Source: Bombyx mori
Taxonomy: Eukaryota > Arthropoda > Insecta > Lepidoptera > Bombycidae
NCBI RefSeq assembly: GCF_030269925.1
Contig: NC_085120.1
Span: 9,451,501-9,515,500, forward strand
Length of the DNA: 64,000 bases
Direction of reading: 5' to 3'
The position numbers and the translations under genes are program-made. Each line of letters starts with the position of its first letter. The first letter of the stretch is position 1. Below are positions 24,000 through 34,964 of the stretch, one piece after another. Below the pieces are notes generated by a model, which worked only from the letters and a program-made list of their open reading frames with translations, ran no database searches and was not told where the DNA came from.

Positions 24000-24480
24000 G
24001 CGCAAGTTGCGCTTTCCTTTGACGGCTTTTATGACAAACGCTTCCATCCTCAACGAGCTAAAAGTTGACCCCAGAGGCTGTCCACCATATGCCTATATAG
24101 AGTGCTCCAGTATTTTGGATATAGCAAGAAAACCCTCTGGCAAATTGGAGAGACTCATAGTGATGGGTAAAATGGATGGAAGACGATCCAGAATCCAAAA
24201 AAGATGGAGTGACCAAGTGTCCGAGCACGAGACTGAGCGACGCACTTCACTACGCCACTGACCGACATAAATGGCTACGAATTAGTACGAATCACAAAAA
24301 AAGTCACAGGCGGACGCATCACGATACTCGATGAGCGATCGAATGAGGAAGGAGGACTACGTATTGACTTGAGACTGGGTGACTTAGGTACTGTTGGACG
24401 ACTGCTGTAGTGGCCATCCTGCTCGTCACGCCAGAAATGCACCAGAAATAGCAGCACTTCGATACCCACCCGTGCGGGCT
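24000..24480 (+). pseudogene. Reverse-transcriptase C-terminal relic of a LINE
   Basis: Fragments RKPSGKLERLIVMGKMDGRR and RWSDQV in one frame, then LSDALHYATDRHKWLR in another, follow the order of insect pol C-termini (R.P...LE+L...GK..GRR...RW.DQ...ALH.A.DR..WR). Frame changes and stops mark it as dead. The 84-codon open frame at 24007-24261 is part of it, not a gene. Confidence 0.7.
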
Positions 24481-24569
24481 CCATGGATATCACATCACGT
24501 AAATATAATACATTTCTAAATGCCGGTGTATTGTTTTTTTTGCCTACTTAACTGCCAGTGACCTCGAGG

Positions 24570-24684
24570 GGCTATTCGTGTATCACCATGGCTGTGGGCG
24601 AACTCATAGGGTCTCATCTTGCTCGTAGCAAGAGCACTGCTTCGATGAATCTACACCGGATCGGAATCGCGTCGCGTCTTTACT
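24570..24684 (-). repeat. Repeat family D fragment
   Basis: GTAGCAAGAGCACTGCTTCG then ATCTACACCGGATCGGAATC in reverse orientation, truncated by the adjacent Bm1. Confidence 0.6.
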
Positions 24685-24898
24685 GGTGGTAGACCTCTTG
24701 TGAGTCCGCGCGGGTAGGTACCACCGCCCTGCCTATTTTTGCCATGAAGCAGTAATGCGTTTCGGTTTGAAGGGTGAGGCAGCCGTTGTAGCTATACTTG
24801 AGACCTTAGAACTTATAATATGTCAAAGTGGGTGGCGCATTTACGTTGTGGATGTCTATGGGCTCCAGTAACCACTTAACACCAGGTGGGCTGTGAGG
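24685..24898 (+). mobile_element. Bm1 SINE, 5'-truncated, tail lost
   Basis: TACTGGTGGTAGACCTC through AACACCAGGTGGGCTGTGAG; ends without the usual CTAAGCAATAAA. Confidence 0.88.
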
Positions 24899-24914
24899 AA
24901 AACCATTTAATAAA

Positions 24915-25180
24915 CAAAACTTACCCTAGATAAAAGCTACCATTTATGTGGCGTAGATATGCATTGAAAATTTACAGGAGAACAATGTATGGTTTAAAAT
25001 TTGGAAAAATACCATAACAAAAAACAACTTCCTCGGCTATGTGTATAAGGTAAACTTAATTGAAGTTCAATTAAAAAACATCGAATTATTGATGCTAATA
25101 CCAAATAAAACGAACCCTTAATTACAAAGATAAATGTCGCGTATTAAGCGAAATGCCGCTTAAACCAAATAAACCTCTTG
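24915..25180 (+). repeat. Unassigned dispersed repeat U1, copy 1
   Basis: Shares with 45285-45525, in the same order and orientation, TTTACAGGAGAACAA, TTTAAAATTTGGAAA, TTAATTGAAGTTCAATTAAA, AACATCGAA..TTGATGCTAA and GATAAATGTCGCG. No coding capacity or terminal signature; it matches none of the other families in the window. Confidence 0.7.
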
Positions 25181-25373
25181 AGAAAATGACAATAATGCAG
25201 GTTCGTACTGTATTGTCTTGAGGTCAGATGTAGTATAATAACACTTAAAAAAAGCCCGGGATTAAATTATAAAGCTATAATAGTGTTAATTTTGTTTACG
25301 ACTCAAGACACCAAAGAAAATAATGTGTGTCGGTAAGATAAATTTACTTCCCAATTGCAACTACCTACTATTA

Positions 25374-25615
25374 TTTTTTTTATTGCTTAGATGGGTGGAC
25401 TAGCTCACAGCCCACCTGGTGTTAGGTGGTTACTGAAGCCCATAGACATTACATCTACAATATAATGTGCCACCCACCTTGAAATATAAGTTCTAAAGTC
25501 TCAGTATAGTTACAACGGCTGCCCCGCCCTTCAAACCAAAACGCATTACTGCTTCACGGCAGAAAAATAGGCAGGGTGGTGGTACCTACCCGCACGGACT
25601 CACAAGAGGTCCTTA
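25374..25615 (-). mobile_element. Bm1 SINE, head lost
   Basis: Reverse Bm1 from TTTTTATTGCTTAGATGGG to ACAAGAGGTCC, ending directly at a microsatellite. Confidence 0.9.
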
Positions 25616-25619
25616 CTAT

Positions 25620-25681
<62 letters not shown>

Positions 25682-25682
25682 T
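25609..25682. repeat. (ACT)n microsatellite
   Basis: About 20 uninterrupted ACT units starting inside the broken CCTACCACCAGT motif of the adjacent Bm1, which probably seeded the expansion. Confidence 0.95.
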
Positions 25683-26003
25683 ATCAATACCTTTGGTTGA
25701 CTGGAAGATAATTTTTGGGTGATTAAGCATGGTTTTTAATAAATTACGTACATATAAATAGATAAATATAACCTCGATGGCAAATTAAATTTCAATTTTG
25801 TTTGGCCAATCGCTTTTTTGCGCGTCTGTACTTTTTTAGATATGAAAATAACATGTTTATTTTTGATGTTATAGTTTTTGTGTGAATGTAAGAAGCGAGG
25901 GTCAATGCTCTCTCTGGCGGCAGGCTGTCTGGCAAGAACTGACTTCATTACAGCTCCATATTAAGTAAGCTTAATGTATTGAAGCGGAATCATTTAAATA
26001 AAA

Positions 26004-26295
26004 TCTATATATATAAAAATGAATTGCTGTTCGTTAGTCTCGCTAAAACTCGAGAACGGCTAGACCGATTTGGCTAACTTTGGTCTTGAATTATTCGTGG
26101 AAGCCCAGAGAAGGTTTAAAAGTTTGAAAAAATATGAAAATGCTCGAAATTATATGAAAACAAACAATTTTGTTTTCCCTTTGATGTATCCCCCGTCAGA
26201 CGGATTCCTTTTGTTTGTTTTAAGTTTATTTTATACAAAAGTTTAGGTTTTTTATTTATCGATTGAGGCACTACGAAGTCTGCCGGGTCAGCTAG
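26004..26295 (+). mobile_element. Helitron family H5
   Basis: A|TCTATATATATAAAAATG at the left, GCCGGGTCAGCTAG|T at the right. Body motifs AAAACTCGAGAACGGC and ATCGATTGAGGCACTACG recur at 30435-30653 (reverse) and 35744-36030. Confidence 0.9.
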
Positions 26296-26300
26296 TAATA

Positions 26301-26505
26301 TCATAAAATCTACATCGGTTTTAGCGGATGTTCCGTTATAACTACTGAACCATGCATCCGATTGACTTCAAACTTGGTATCCATGTAGAAAATACATGTA
26401 CATAAGGCTAATATTTATACGAGTGTTGAACTCCCTAATAATAATAATGACAATAAATAATAATGTTAATTTTAAATGTCCAGCGAAGCGGGCGACTACG
26501 GCTAG
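26301..26505 (+). mobile_element. Second Helitron, 5 bp after the first (family H6)
   Basis: A|TCATAAAATCTACATCGG at the left and CGACTACGGCTAG|T at the right. Only one copy is seen, so the left boundary is less sure. Confidence 0.6.
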
Positions 26506-26924
26506 TTTCTTATAAGATAAAATATCCAGAAACGAAACGAATTGACGTGTGTATGCTTCAAACAGATGAATTTAAATGTAAATTTTCATCAACCAATTTT
26601 AATAACATGTGATATGTCCAAAAAAAAATGACAAACAAAAAAGTGTTTCATTAATCTTCATTGAAGTCCATTGAACTTGGCGTCGAGCTGTCTGTGCCAT
26701 TTAATCATTTACGTTACTTTTTTTGCCGACTAAATAGCGTGCGGTAATTAAAATGACGCACCCCGATGGGTGTAGGATTTCAATGCCGAAAACCGAAAGG
26801 TTAACGACCCCTGTATGGACATCCCGTACCAAAATACACGTAACGTTCTCTTTTAGCTACAACAGGCAAATGATCTTACAATTAATCTGATTTTAACGGG
26901 TCACTGGGACCCACAAGATAAACC

Positions 26925-27150
26925 TCGGGATCCGCACGGGTAGGTAGCACAACCCTGCCTATTTCTGCCGTGAAGCAGTAATGCGTTTCGGTTTGAAGGG
27001 CGGGGCAACCGTTGTAACTATACTTGAGACCTTAGAACTTATATCTCAAAGTGGGTGGCGCATTTACGTTGTAGATGTCCGTGGACTCCAGTAACCACTT
27101 AACACCAGGTGGACTGTGAGCTCGTCAACCCACCTAAGCAACAAAAATAA
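26925..27150 (+). mobile_element. Bm1 SINE, 5'-truncated
   Basis: GATCCGCACGGGTAGGTAGC through CTAAGCAACAAAAATAA. Confidence 0.9.
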
Positions 27151-27176
27151 GATGTGTGGTGTCGTGGGACACCGGA

Positions 27177-27430
27177 TAGGAACGAAGTTCCCAATTATAA
27201 AAATATTAATTTAAAGTTCTATTCGAGGTATGAAGAAAGAGAGAGAGAGACAGACAAACAGACAGACAGAGAAACATGCGACGCCGCACAGCTTACAATA
27301 GCTTACTATAGCAAAAAGCGTCGTGACAACTTTTCGTAAGAATTTATAGCAAAAAGTGTCGTGACAACTTTTCGTGAGAATTTTTTCCGTCTAGCCCCCT
27401 TTCACAACGCGCGATAAGGAACTTCGTTCC
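27177..27430. repeat. Palindrome-bounded segment with a 38-bp tandem duplication
   Basis: GGAACGAAGTTCC at 27178-27190 and GGAACTTCGTTCC at 27418-27430 face each other. Between them are a GAGA/GACA simple repeat (27238-27270) and two copies of a 38-bp unit (27307, 27345) with core GTCGTGACAACTTTTCGT. It may be an uncharacterised transposon-like unit; target duplications not seen. Confidence 0.5.
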
Positions 27431-28229
27431 AAAAATGTTTTGGAAAAATGTATTTTTATTCTCTGCACCCAAACCTTCTTGCTTCGTTTGGCAAACGAAT
27501 CCATTTGCACACAGTTGACAGATATTCAAATTTCTTCAATTGGCAGTTTTAAAAATATTGGCATTTCGTTTTTATTTCACACGTAACGCTACGAAGAAAA
27601 CTGTAAAGCTTATGAAACTAGGTATTAAGTAATCTATAAAGTTAAAACTGTAAAATCGCCTTGTAACGCTTACGACCTGCACAATATGCACGATAAATAT
27701 TTATCAGTTCGTACTTGTATCACGGAGATACGTTGGGATGCGTCTGAATGTTTGAGTATTTAACGTCGAATCCTGAATTGGACAAAAATGTAGACGGAGC
27801 AGATGAGATGCAATGATGATTTCGGCAGAGCGTGGTGTGAATGAACTGGATGAGTTTAGCTCAAGTGTTATGCATCCAAGAAACGGCAAATGAATGGAAT
27901 GTCCAGCATTTTTTGGCTCTAGATTAAACAAGGAGAAAAGTCTTTAATGTACTTTAAAAAAATATCGCTTCGATGAAATAATCTTTTCCTAAATTGAATT
28001 TATAGCGGGTTTTTTTTCTAGAAAATATTATCCGTATACATATTATCCTTTTTTAATTTAATAAAAACCATTATGTGATGTCACAAAAAATCGACCCTCA
28101 TAATAGGCTTGGTGACGTCTTTATATCCACAAAAAATATCATTAATCAATCAATCATGCAACAAGAACTTGTTGTAGTCAGTAGCAATCACAGAACACAA
28201 GATATTTGACAGATGCCTGAATCTCGTTA
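27431..28229. other. Intergenic, nothing recognised
   Basis: Open frames 27344-27529 and 27704-27931 lack recognisable similarity. Confidence 0.4.
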
Positions 28230-28237
28230 ATTACATT

Positions 28238-28325
28238 TTCAAGATAATCTTGCATATATTATACAAGTTCCGAACAACAACATTCGGACCGTCGGTGTAC
28301 CGAGCAATATCACCCGCTGATATTA
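28238..28325 (-). pseudogene. Small Helitron helicase scrap
   Basis: ACAAGTTCCGAACAACAACA and TCGGTGTACCGAGCAATATC match the coding strand of the helicase relic at 34620-34915, which reads FRTTTFG.SVYRAISPA. Here the same strand appears as plus sequence; only about 85 bp survive. The strand field refers to the source element relative to the 34.9-kb copy. Confidence 0.5.
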
Positions 28326-28708
28326 CTTTATACACTTTCAGTGTCGGACACTATTGGTTACCTTCAACATACATACGTGCCATTATTTCCGTAACAACTA
28401 CTATCACAAGTTAGTTGAACAACTAGTATCGTAATTACACTGATTCGTAACAATCGTGAGGGTATTGGCCCACGTATGTAATCAAAGGGGAGAGGGGGGT
28501 TGGGGGGCTTCTCACAATGACGAACAACCATGTACGGGACAATGTGCGCCCGTATTTGTATGGTGTAATGTTACAATTCAATGATTATCTTAACAGCAGA
28601 GATATTGGATTACAAAAAAAAATTGTAATTCGTAGAATACGAAAAAACGTACAGTAATTGAGTACAAACAGAGTTTATTTCCCGGTATATTATTGAAAAA
28701 GATATATA

Positions 28709-28898
28709 TATTTTTTTTTATTGCTTAGATGGGTGGACGAGCTCACAGCCCACCTGGTGTTAAGTGGTTACTGGAGCCCATAGACATCTACAACGTAAAT
28801 GCGCCACCCACCTTGAGATATCATTTCTAAGGTCTCAGTATAGTTACAACGGCTACCCCACCCTTCAAACCGAAACGCATTACTGCTTCACTGCTTCA
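28709..28898 (-). mobile_element. Bm1 SINE fragment
   Basis: From TTTTATTGCTTAGATGGG to AACGCATTACTGCTTCACTG, truncated at the CACTGCTTC repeat. Confidence 0.88.
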
Positions 28899-30434
28899 TA
28901 ATATTTTAAATAAAGTAAACTGGATTGCTGTTTGGAATATCGATGATAAGCTTTTTTTTGGTTAATTTAGTGTTTCTTCAAGTTTACATGCGTGATAATA
29001 GTGGCTTAAAAACTGTTTATATTTATTTAATAAGCAATTTTTAATTAGCAAAATTTAATTTAATTACTTAGCAAAATTAAAAAAAAGCAATATTTTTTAT
29101 TAAAATAAAGCTATTTCATACAGTCAGTGTTAGAAATTCTCTCACGTTGACTCCATGAGCTCATTTATCGGTTCGTGACTAGTTGGAATAGTCCCTTAGG
29201 CGACCAATGATTAGGTGAAGATAAAAATCCAAATATTACGGGATTCATAGCCTATGGCATCATTTGGCATGACCTCTAAAACTAGAGACGTGAAGTCTAA
29301 GCCCTAATGATATAACGGTTGTTGAAAATTAAAAGGTTGCTACCACCTAACTACCGACCTCAATATACGATACACTAAAAATGAACACAATTTGCCTTAA
29401 CTAATAAAGTCAACAAACCAAGTGTGGGGCATGCAACAAAATATGCATGAATCAGGGTAACAAAAGATTTTCAAACTATTTTTAAAATATTCTTGTTTTG
29501 TTACTTACTGCAAAAACAAAAGTCCAATAACCTCAGAGAACAAGAATTTGTGCCACTATCGATTTTTTAAAATATATTTTGTAACATGAATGTTCAGTTA
29601 CTATAGCAATTAAGTTTAGGGAAATGTTGCCAATTTTTTAAACACTTTCAAACAAAACGGGAAATATTACATTTCAAACTATATTTTTGGCTTAAATACG
29701 ATACGAGAAACCTATTAAAATCTTTCGGACGACAACCTATGCCCTAGTTTTTGTACAGACATAATTAACAAATTTATTTTTTTACATCTAAAAACACACA
29801 GCTATTATTAACTACTATTTATCTATTCGACTTAGCGAATGGATTTTTCTAAGGTTAATTTTTTTTTTCTTTTGGTTTGTTTCGAATTATTAATCGTATT
29901 TCCTTATCTTTGATCTGAAGTTCTAGTTTCCCGATTTAGCTTTGCCGTCAAAACATGGCGGTGAAGATTTAGGGCCACAGAAAACGGCCGCCTGTTTACG
30001 AAAATTCGAACAAAGAAACATGTCACGAAGGAAGTTGGACGATCTTAACTTTTATTTTTATTCACATAAGAAACAATTTGGATTAAACACATCAAACGCG
30101 AAGAAACAGTTTTAATTTTCTTTTAGTTGTGACTGTCGGGAATCAGCTTTCAGATAATGTTCTTATTCTTCTAAAGTTAAATATCTTCAAGAATAGACCT
30201 CAAAAGGACATGACTTTAATTAAAAATGAAAAACAAACAATCATCCAAGACGAAGAAGAATACGAGAAGCAAAAATGGATCTCTACTGACAGCTAACTAT
30301 TTAGTTTTCACTATAGTGTTATACGAAGCTTCAAATATCTGGATCAATCCATTTGAGCGATATTTTTCACCGCTTTTATAAAACGCATGAAGAGTATTCA
30401 GCATAGTAATAATTATATTGATTATTATGATAAA
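28899..30434. other. Long AT-rich intergenic stretch
   Basis: About 1.5 kb without a recognisable element or gene on either strand. Confidence 0.4.
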
Positions 30435-30653
30435 CTAGCTGACCCGGCAGACTTCGTAGTGTCTCAATCGATAAATAAAATCGTTATTTTTATTTTTAAT
30501 TCCGAGCATTTTCTTATTTATCTCCTTTTAAACCTTCTCTGGACTCCCACAAATAATTTAAGACCAAAATTAACCAAATCGGTCCAGCCGTTCTCGAGTT
30601 TAAGCGAGACTAACGAACAGCATTTCATTTATATATATAGAGATTATGAAACA
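30435..30653 (-). mobile_element. Helitron family H5, reverse copy with internal deletion
   Basis: CTAGCTGACCCGGCAGAC at the left is the reversed 3' end; CATTTCATTTATATATATAG at the right is the reversed 5' end. About 70 bp shorter than 26004-26295. Confidence 0.88.
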
Positions 30654-32085
30654 GTCTATAAGGAGCTATTTCAAGATCACCAATGTTAATACTTCAACAT
30701 GTTCTGTTGAAAACGTTTCACTATATTCTATGGAAAGTGACAGTACGTGGAACCCTAGGCTCTACCGTGACCTTGTGTTCTGAATCGAAGATTTTGTGAT
30801 CGTTAAGGTCTACCGGCTTAAAGAACCCGATTGGCAAATTTATATCAACTTAAGTGCCAATATCAAATCATATTAAATGCATCATTGATTCCAATATAGC
30901 TATTCTTGAAAAGAAATGAGCTCATGTTCTCTTCAAGACCTAAAACAACAAATATCCCAACCTCATATTAATTGGATCACAGGAGGCGAAAATGTCCTTT
31001 ATAAATATTGGAGCACATACATTGTCATTACCAACCGCCTTTCTATCGGTGCTTGCGACATTTGCAAAGGACACTTCAAGATCATTTCCTGACGCAATAA
31101 TTACGTTAGGTGCCTTTAATACAAAATTTATAGATTTCTTGTTGAAACAACCGTCAATGAAACAGTCAAACGACAATTAGTCGCTTTAACTTTTATTATC
31201 GAGTATATGGATGACGTTTCTAAATCGGAAAATCATGTTTTTATTGCCATAGCGGGATCATTTAAACATATTTGATCCGGTGAACAATATCGCTTGTTCA
31301 GGTAACGACTTAACACCAGTAACTTTGAGACACGAGGTAACGAATCCCCAATTGAATCAAATTCAAACGGCTATTCAAGCTCAAACATATAAATGGTATC
31401 AACTTTTGCGGGCTTATAGCAACGCTCCAGTGTTTTGTTATACAATGTAACAAGCTGGAATATCACTACTGGAGAGGAAGCTGATGTAGCTTGACGAAGC
31501 TAGCGAAGGTAGTTCTTTTGACGTTCAACAAGTATGTACTTTCATTTATGTTGAATAAAAAAAAAAAAAAAAAAAGCTAAGTTCTACAGGCAACAGCTGT
31601 TTAATTACCAAACTCTCAACACGTCAATGAAAAAATTAAATACGATTACAACACTAAATACTGCTTTAAAATACGCATTCAATTGAATACATCAAGAAAA
31701 TAACGATTTCTCCATTTCATTAGAAACTCCACAATTATATTATTACGAAATCATAAAAGAGTGTTTGCCAATTACATTCGATTGTACGGAATGAAAAGTC
31801 CACGCGCTATAAGTTTCGTAAGAACGAATGTTTTATTAAAGAAAATTGTTTGTATTGAGGAGTGTTACGGAGCGAAAAGGTTTGTTATGAATCATCATTA
31901 CATGTAATAGCTCGTGTCCGTAGCGTGGGAAGCGAGGTTAGCTACTACAGCACCGGGTTATAGCTGAATTAGTTTGGCTTATTTAAAATTATTCAGCATT
32001 CTACATTCAATAGAACAATTTAAGGTTATTTCTTGTTTTATCCTTGGCGAAAATATGTACTATGCCTATTAAATGATTTTGCGGT
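30654..32085. other. Unrecognised region with overlapping small open frames
   Basis: A 62-codon plus frame (30992-31180) and a 78-codon minus frame (30940-31176) overlap. Neither matches a family I know or has clear splice context. Poly-A at 31558-31575 could be a decayed retroposon tail. No further structure seen up to 32085. Confidence 0.35.
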
Positions 32086-32087
32086 AG

Positions 32088-32195
32088 ACTACGACTTGAC
32101 TGTGCCCCTGACATTGCTGACGTCGATGAGCTACGGTAACCACTCACCATCAGATGGGTCGTATGCTCGCCTGCCTACAAGAGCAATAAAAAAAT
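32088..32195 (+). repeat. S2 tail, plus orientation
   Basis: TGCCCCTGACATTGCTGACG, GATGGGTCGTATGCTCGCC and TACAAGAGCAATAAAAAA. Confidence 0.75.
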
Positions 32196-32529
32196 CCAAG
32201 AAATCTTGTATTGTAAAGAATGTTTGGACCTAATCGGGTGGTCTATCGAGCCAAGTAAATAAAGTGTAATTCAACTTTAAATTTCAAAGACTTGATATGT
32301 CCTACGCGGGCGTGATATGGACATCGATAAGGGCTTATCATCGAGCGGGCTTCTAACCCTTGTATGCATCTAAGGTATTCAAGTAATCTATAAAAAACTC
32401 TTACATGTTTGTAGCTTTATTAAAACCATTCTCTATTGTTTTTGTTTCTATAATATTTATTAAATATATTTTTTACTTACATATAATTGTTATTAATTAT
32501 TTAAAGAAGAAAGGCAAAAATAACGGATA

Positions 32530-32800
32530 TAATAAGCCGTATAGCAAAACTAAAATGGAGTTGGATAGGACATATTATGCCCGTTGCAAAAAAATAAATG
32601 GAGCAAACAAGTAACTTTATAGTGTCCCAGAGAGGACATCAGAAGACAGGGGCGTCCCATGACAAGATGGAGTGACGATATACGTCTAGGGGTAGTCCTA
32701 GGACCATACTGGACCAGAATTGCAGACCGAGCTCAATGGAGAGAGCTGGAGGAGGTCTATGCCAAGAGCCACGCCGAATTGCAATATGTATTATAAGAAA
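32530..32800 (+). pseudogene. LINE reverse transcriptase C-terminal relic (RTE-like)
   Basis: KLKWSWIGHIMP, then after frame changes RGVPWTRWSDDIRLGV-like sequence and RIADRAQWRELEEVYAKSHA, ending at a stop before an AATAAAATG tail. The order matches RTE-type pol C-termini (W.WaGH...RGRP..RW.DDI......A.DR..W). Degenerate. Confidence 0.72.
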
Positions 32801-32823
32801 TAAAATGTATAAATCCAAAAATG

Positions 32824-33176
32824 TTTTTTTTATTGCTTAGATGGGTGGACGAGCTCACAGCCCATCTGGTGTTAAGTGGTTACTGGAGCCCATAGACTTC
32901 CACAACGTAAATGCGCCACCCACCTTGAGATATAAGTTCTAAGATCTCAGTATAGTTACAACGGCTACCCCACTCTTCAAACCGAAACGCATTACTGCTT
33001 CACGGCAGAAATAAGCAGGGTGGTGGTACCTACCCGTGCTGACTCACAAGAGGTTCTACCACCAGTAATTACACAAATTATTTTGCGAGTTTGCGGGTTT
33101 AATTTTTATTACACGATGTTATTCCTTCACCGTGTAAGTCAATCGTGAACATTTGTTAAGTACGTATTTCATTAAT
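32824..33176 (-). mobile_element. Bm1 SINE, tRNA-like head lost
   Basis: TTTTTTATTGCTTAGATGGG through the middle GGTTTAATTTTTATTACACG to GTACGTATTTCATTA. Confidence 0.9.
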
Positions 33177-33385
33177 TATTTAAATATGTAAAAAATACAT
33201 ACATAATAATAAAAATACATACAGCTATACATTAATAACGAAAAATAATTACGTCAATACGTTTGATCTTTAATGTCTTTATCTATCATCGCGTCCTTTA
33301 TCCGGACGAGTTTGAAACTTCATAAACTGGTTATGGCTGTTCACGGATCGCTTATATTTTTACGAAGCCATAAATATGGAGAATA

Positions 33386-33652
33386 ACGTCCGTCTGGTGT
33401 AGTGGTAAGTGACATGGTCACTACATAAGGGGGTCGCGGGTTCGAATCCCGCCAAGGGAAGATATTTGTATGATAAATATAAATGTCTTTTCCAGGGTTA
33501 TGGATGTATATTAAATATATGCATGTGTATAATAAAAATTTTACATTTATTTCCTTTATCTGGTACCTGTAACACAAGTTCTTTACGAGCTTATCACGGG
33601 ACCAGTTAACGTGGCGTGATTGTTAGTAAATATTTATTATTTATTTATTTAT
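33386..33652 (+). mobile_element. tRNA-derived SINE (family S3), full length
   Basis: The head CGTCCGTCTGGTGTAGTGG (A box) and CGGGTTCGAATCCCGCC (B box) resemble a tRNA, followed by a ~190-bp body and a tail of TTATTTATTTA units. It matches 7408-7638 reversed. tRNA finders may call the head; the anticodon arm is irregular. Confidence 0.85.
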
Positions 33653-33709
33653 GAGGTATGAGTAGTTTTAGCGGTTCGTTTCAAAGGCTTAGTGATAGTT
33701 ACACTAAGC

Positions 33710-34028
33710 CGGTGATTCCCAACGTGGGGCCCACGCCCCACAAAGAGGCAATTTGATAATTAAGGGGGGCAATCGCACTTAATTAATATAGAAAATCTAT
33801 ATTAAAATTGCTTTGAATTTGATTTCCAGTTTTTTATTATATGTTTTTTGAAATATTACTTACAGTGTTTTGATAACAATTTCATAGTGATTTCTTCCTA
33901 AAACCTATCATTTATGTTTCTTAAGTGAACAAATAAAATTTTTAATGTTAAAAATATGTATGGGGGGGCATAAAAATTTTAGAAATGTTACAAGGGGGCC
34001 ATGGCACAAAAAAGGCTGGGAAACACTG
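33710..34028. mobile_element. Short hAT-type element with perfect 8-bp target duplication
   Basis: Ends CGGTGATTCCCA and (reverse) CAGTGTTTCCCA; CACTAAGC is duplicated at 33702-33709 and 34029-34036. The ends carry runs of G and C (GGGGCCC, GGGGGGG). Length 319 bp, no transposase. Confidence 0.9.
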
Positions 34029-34284
34029 CACTAAGCGGAACTTTGTTCGGTAATGATAACGATAAACTTCATTAAAATTATCAGTAATATTTTAATATGG
34101 AGAGGTTACGAATGTACCGACGGAAATATGACCTCGAGACAAACTTAACTTAGACGGACGATAGCTGTTCTGAAAGACAATAAATGAAACTAGAATTTAA
34201 CAAAAACTAGTGTGAAGCAGTGTACATTACAGAGGTAAACTGAGTTAACTAAGTAAATAAACATACAATGACATGACAAAAAGT

Positions 34285-34440
34285 AAGTTTTTTTTTGTTT
34301 TTGTTTTTTTCTTAGATGGGTGGACGAGCTCACGGCCCACCTGGTGTTAAGTGGTTACTGGAGCCCATAGACATCTACAATGTAAATGCCGCCATCCACC
34401 TTGAGATATAAGATTTAAGGTCTCAGTATAGTTACAATAT
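34285..34440 (-). mobile_element. Bm1 SINE fragment
   Basis: From TTTTTCTTAGATGGGTGG to CTCAGTATAGTTACAA; the rest is missing. Confidence 0.85.
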
Positions 34441-34492
34441 ATACTGGTGATATGATTAAACTACCGATTGGATACTACGATATTATTGAGAA

Positions 34493-34920
34493 CTAGCTGT
34501 ACCCGCGACTCCGTCCGCGTGGAATGGCGACTTAGGGCAACAGTTTTAGGACATATCTTTTGTGTTTATAAACTCCGTCATTTGGGTATTTAGAAAAATC
34601 TAATTTAAAATAATGCTTCTCTATACACGACATTACACGTATAGCCATCGGGGATCAAAGCATACAGTTTGCTAGGATTGCTAACATGTGACAGAGCTAC
34701 ATAGCCGTGTGACCGAGTTGACTGTGTGAAAAGCAGTTAACACTAAGATCTACACCCAGAACTTTTAGCATCTGACCTTGGGCTTTATTTATTATCATCG
34801 TGATGATCGTGAAGATCTTCCACCGAGCGGGTGATATTGCTCGGTAGACCGACAGTCCGAATGTTGTTGTTCGGAACTTGTATATATGCAAGCTTATCTT
34901 GAAAATTTCGGGCAATTGTA
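34493..34920 (-). mobile_element. 3' part of an autonomous-type Helitron
   Basis: CTAGCTGTACCCGCGAC at the left is the reversed 3' terminus (host T follows CTAG on the minus strand). Upstream of it on the minus strand lies the end of a helicase frame. The 5' side is cut off before the hAT element at 34965. Confidence 0.8.
34620..34915 (-). pseudogene. Helitron Pif1-like helicase, C-terminal relic
   Basis: The minus strand encodes MIINKAQGQMLKVLGVDL then NCFSHSQL, the conserved Pif1/Helitron helicase motif (mTINKaQGQ...vgvdL...cFsHgQlYVA.SR). After a stop replacing the YVA.SR stretch it continues NPSKLYALIPDGYTCNVVY, the typical C-terminus. The rolling-circle Rep domain and helicase motifs I-IV are absent. 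Confidence 0.82.
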
Positions 34921-34964
34921 AACTATCTTATGTTCTGTGCTGGCTATCGCCACACCATCCATAG

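Noticed and set aside
30940..31180. Overlapping 78- and 62-codon frames as a gene
   Set aside because: No recognisable family and no way to choose the strand; listed only as an unresolved region.
33386..33462. Possible tRNA gene with good B box
   Set aside because: Same SINE family; irregular anticodon region and an attached repeat body.
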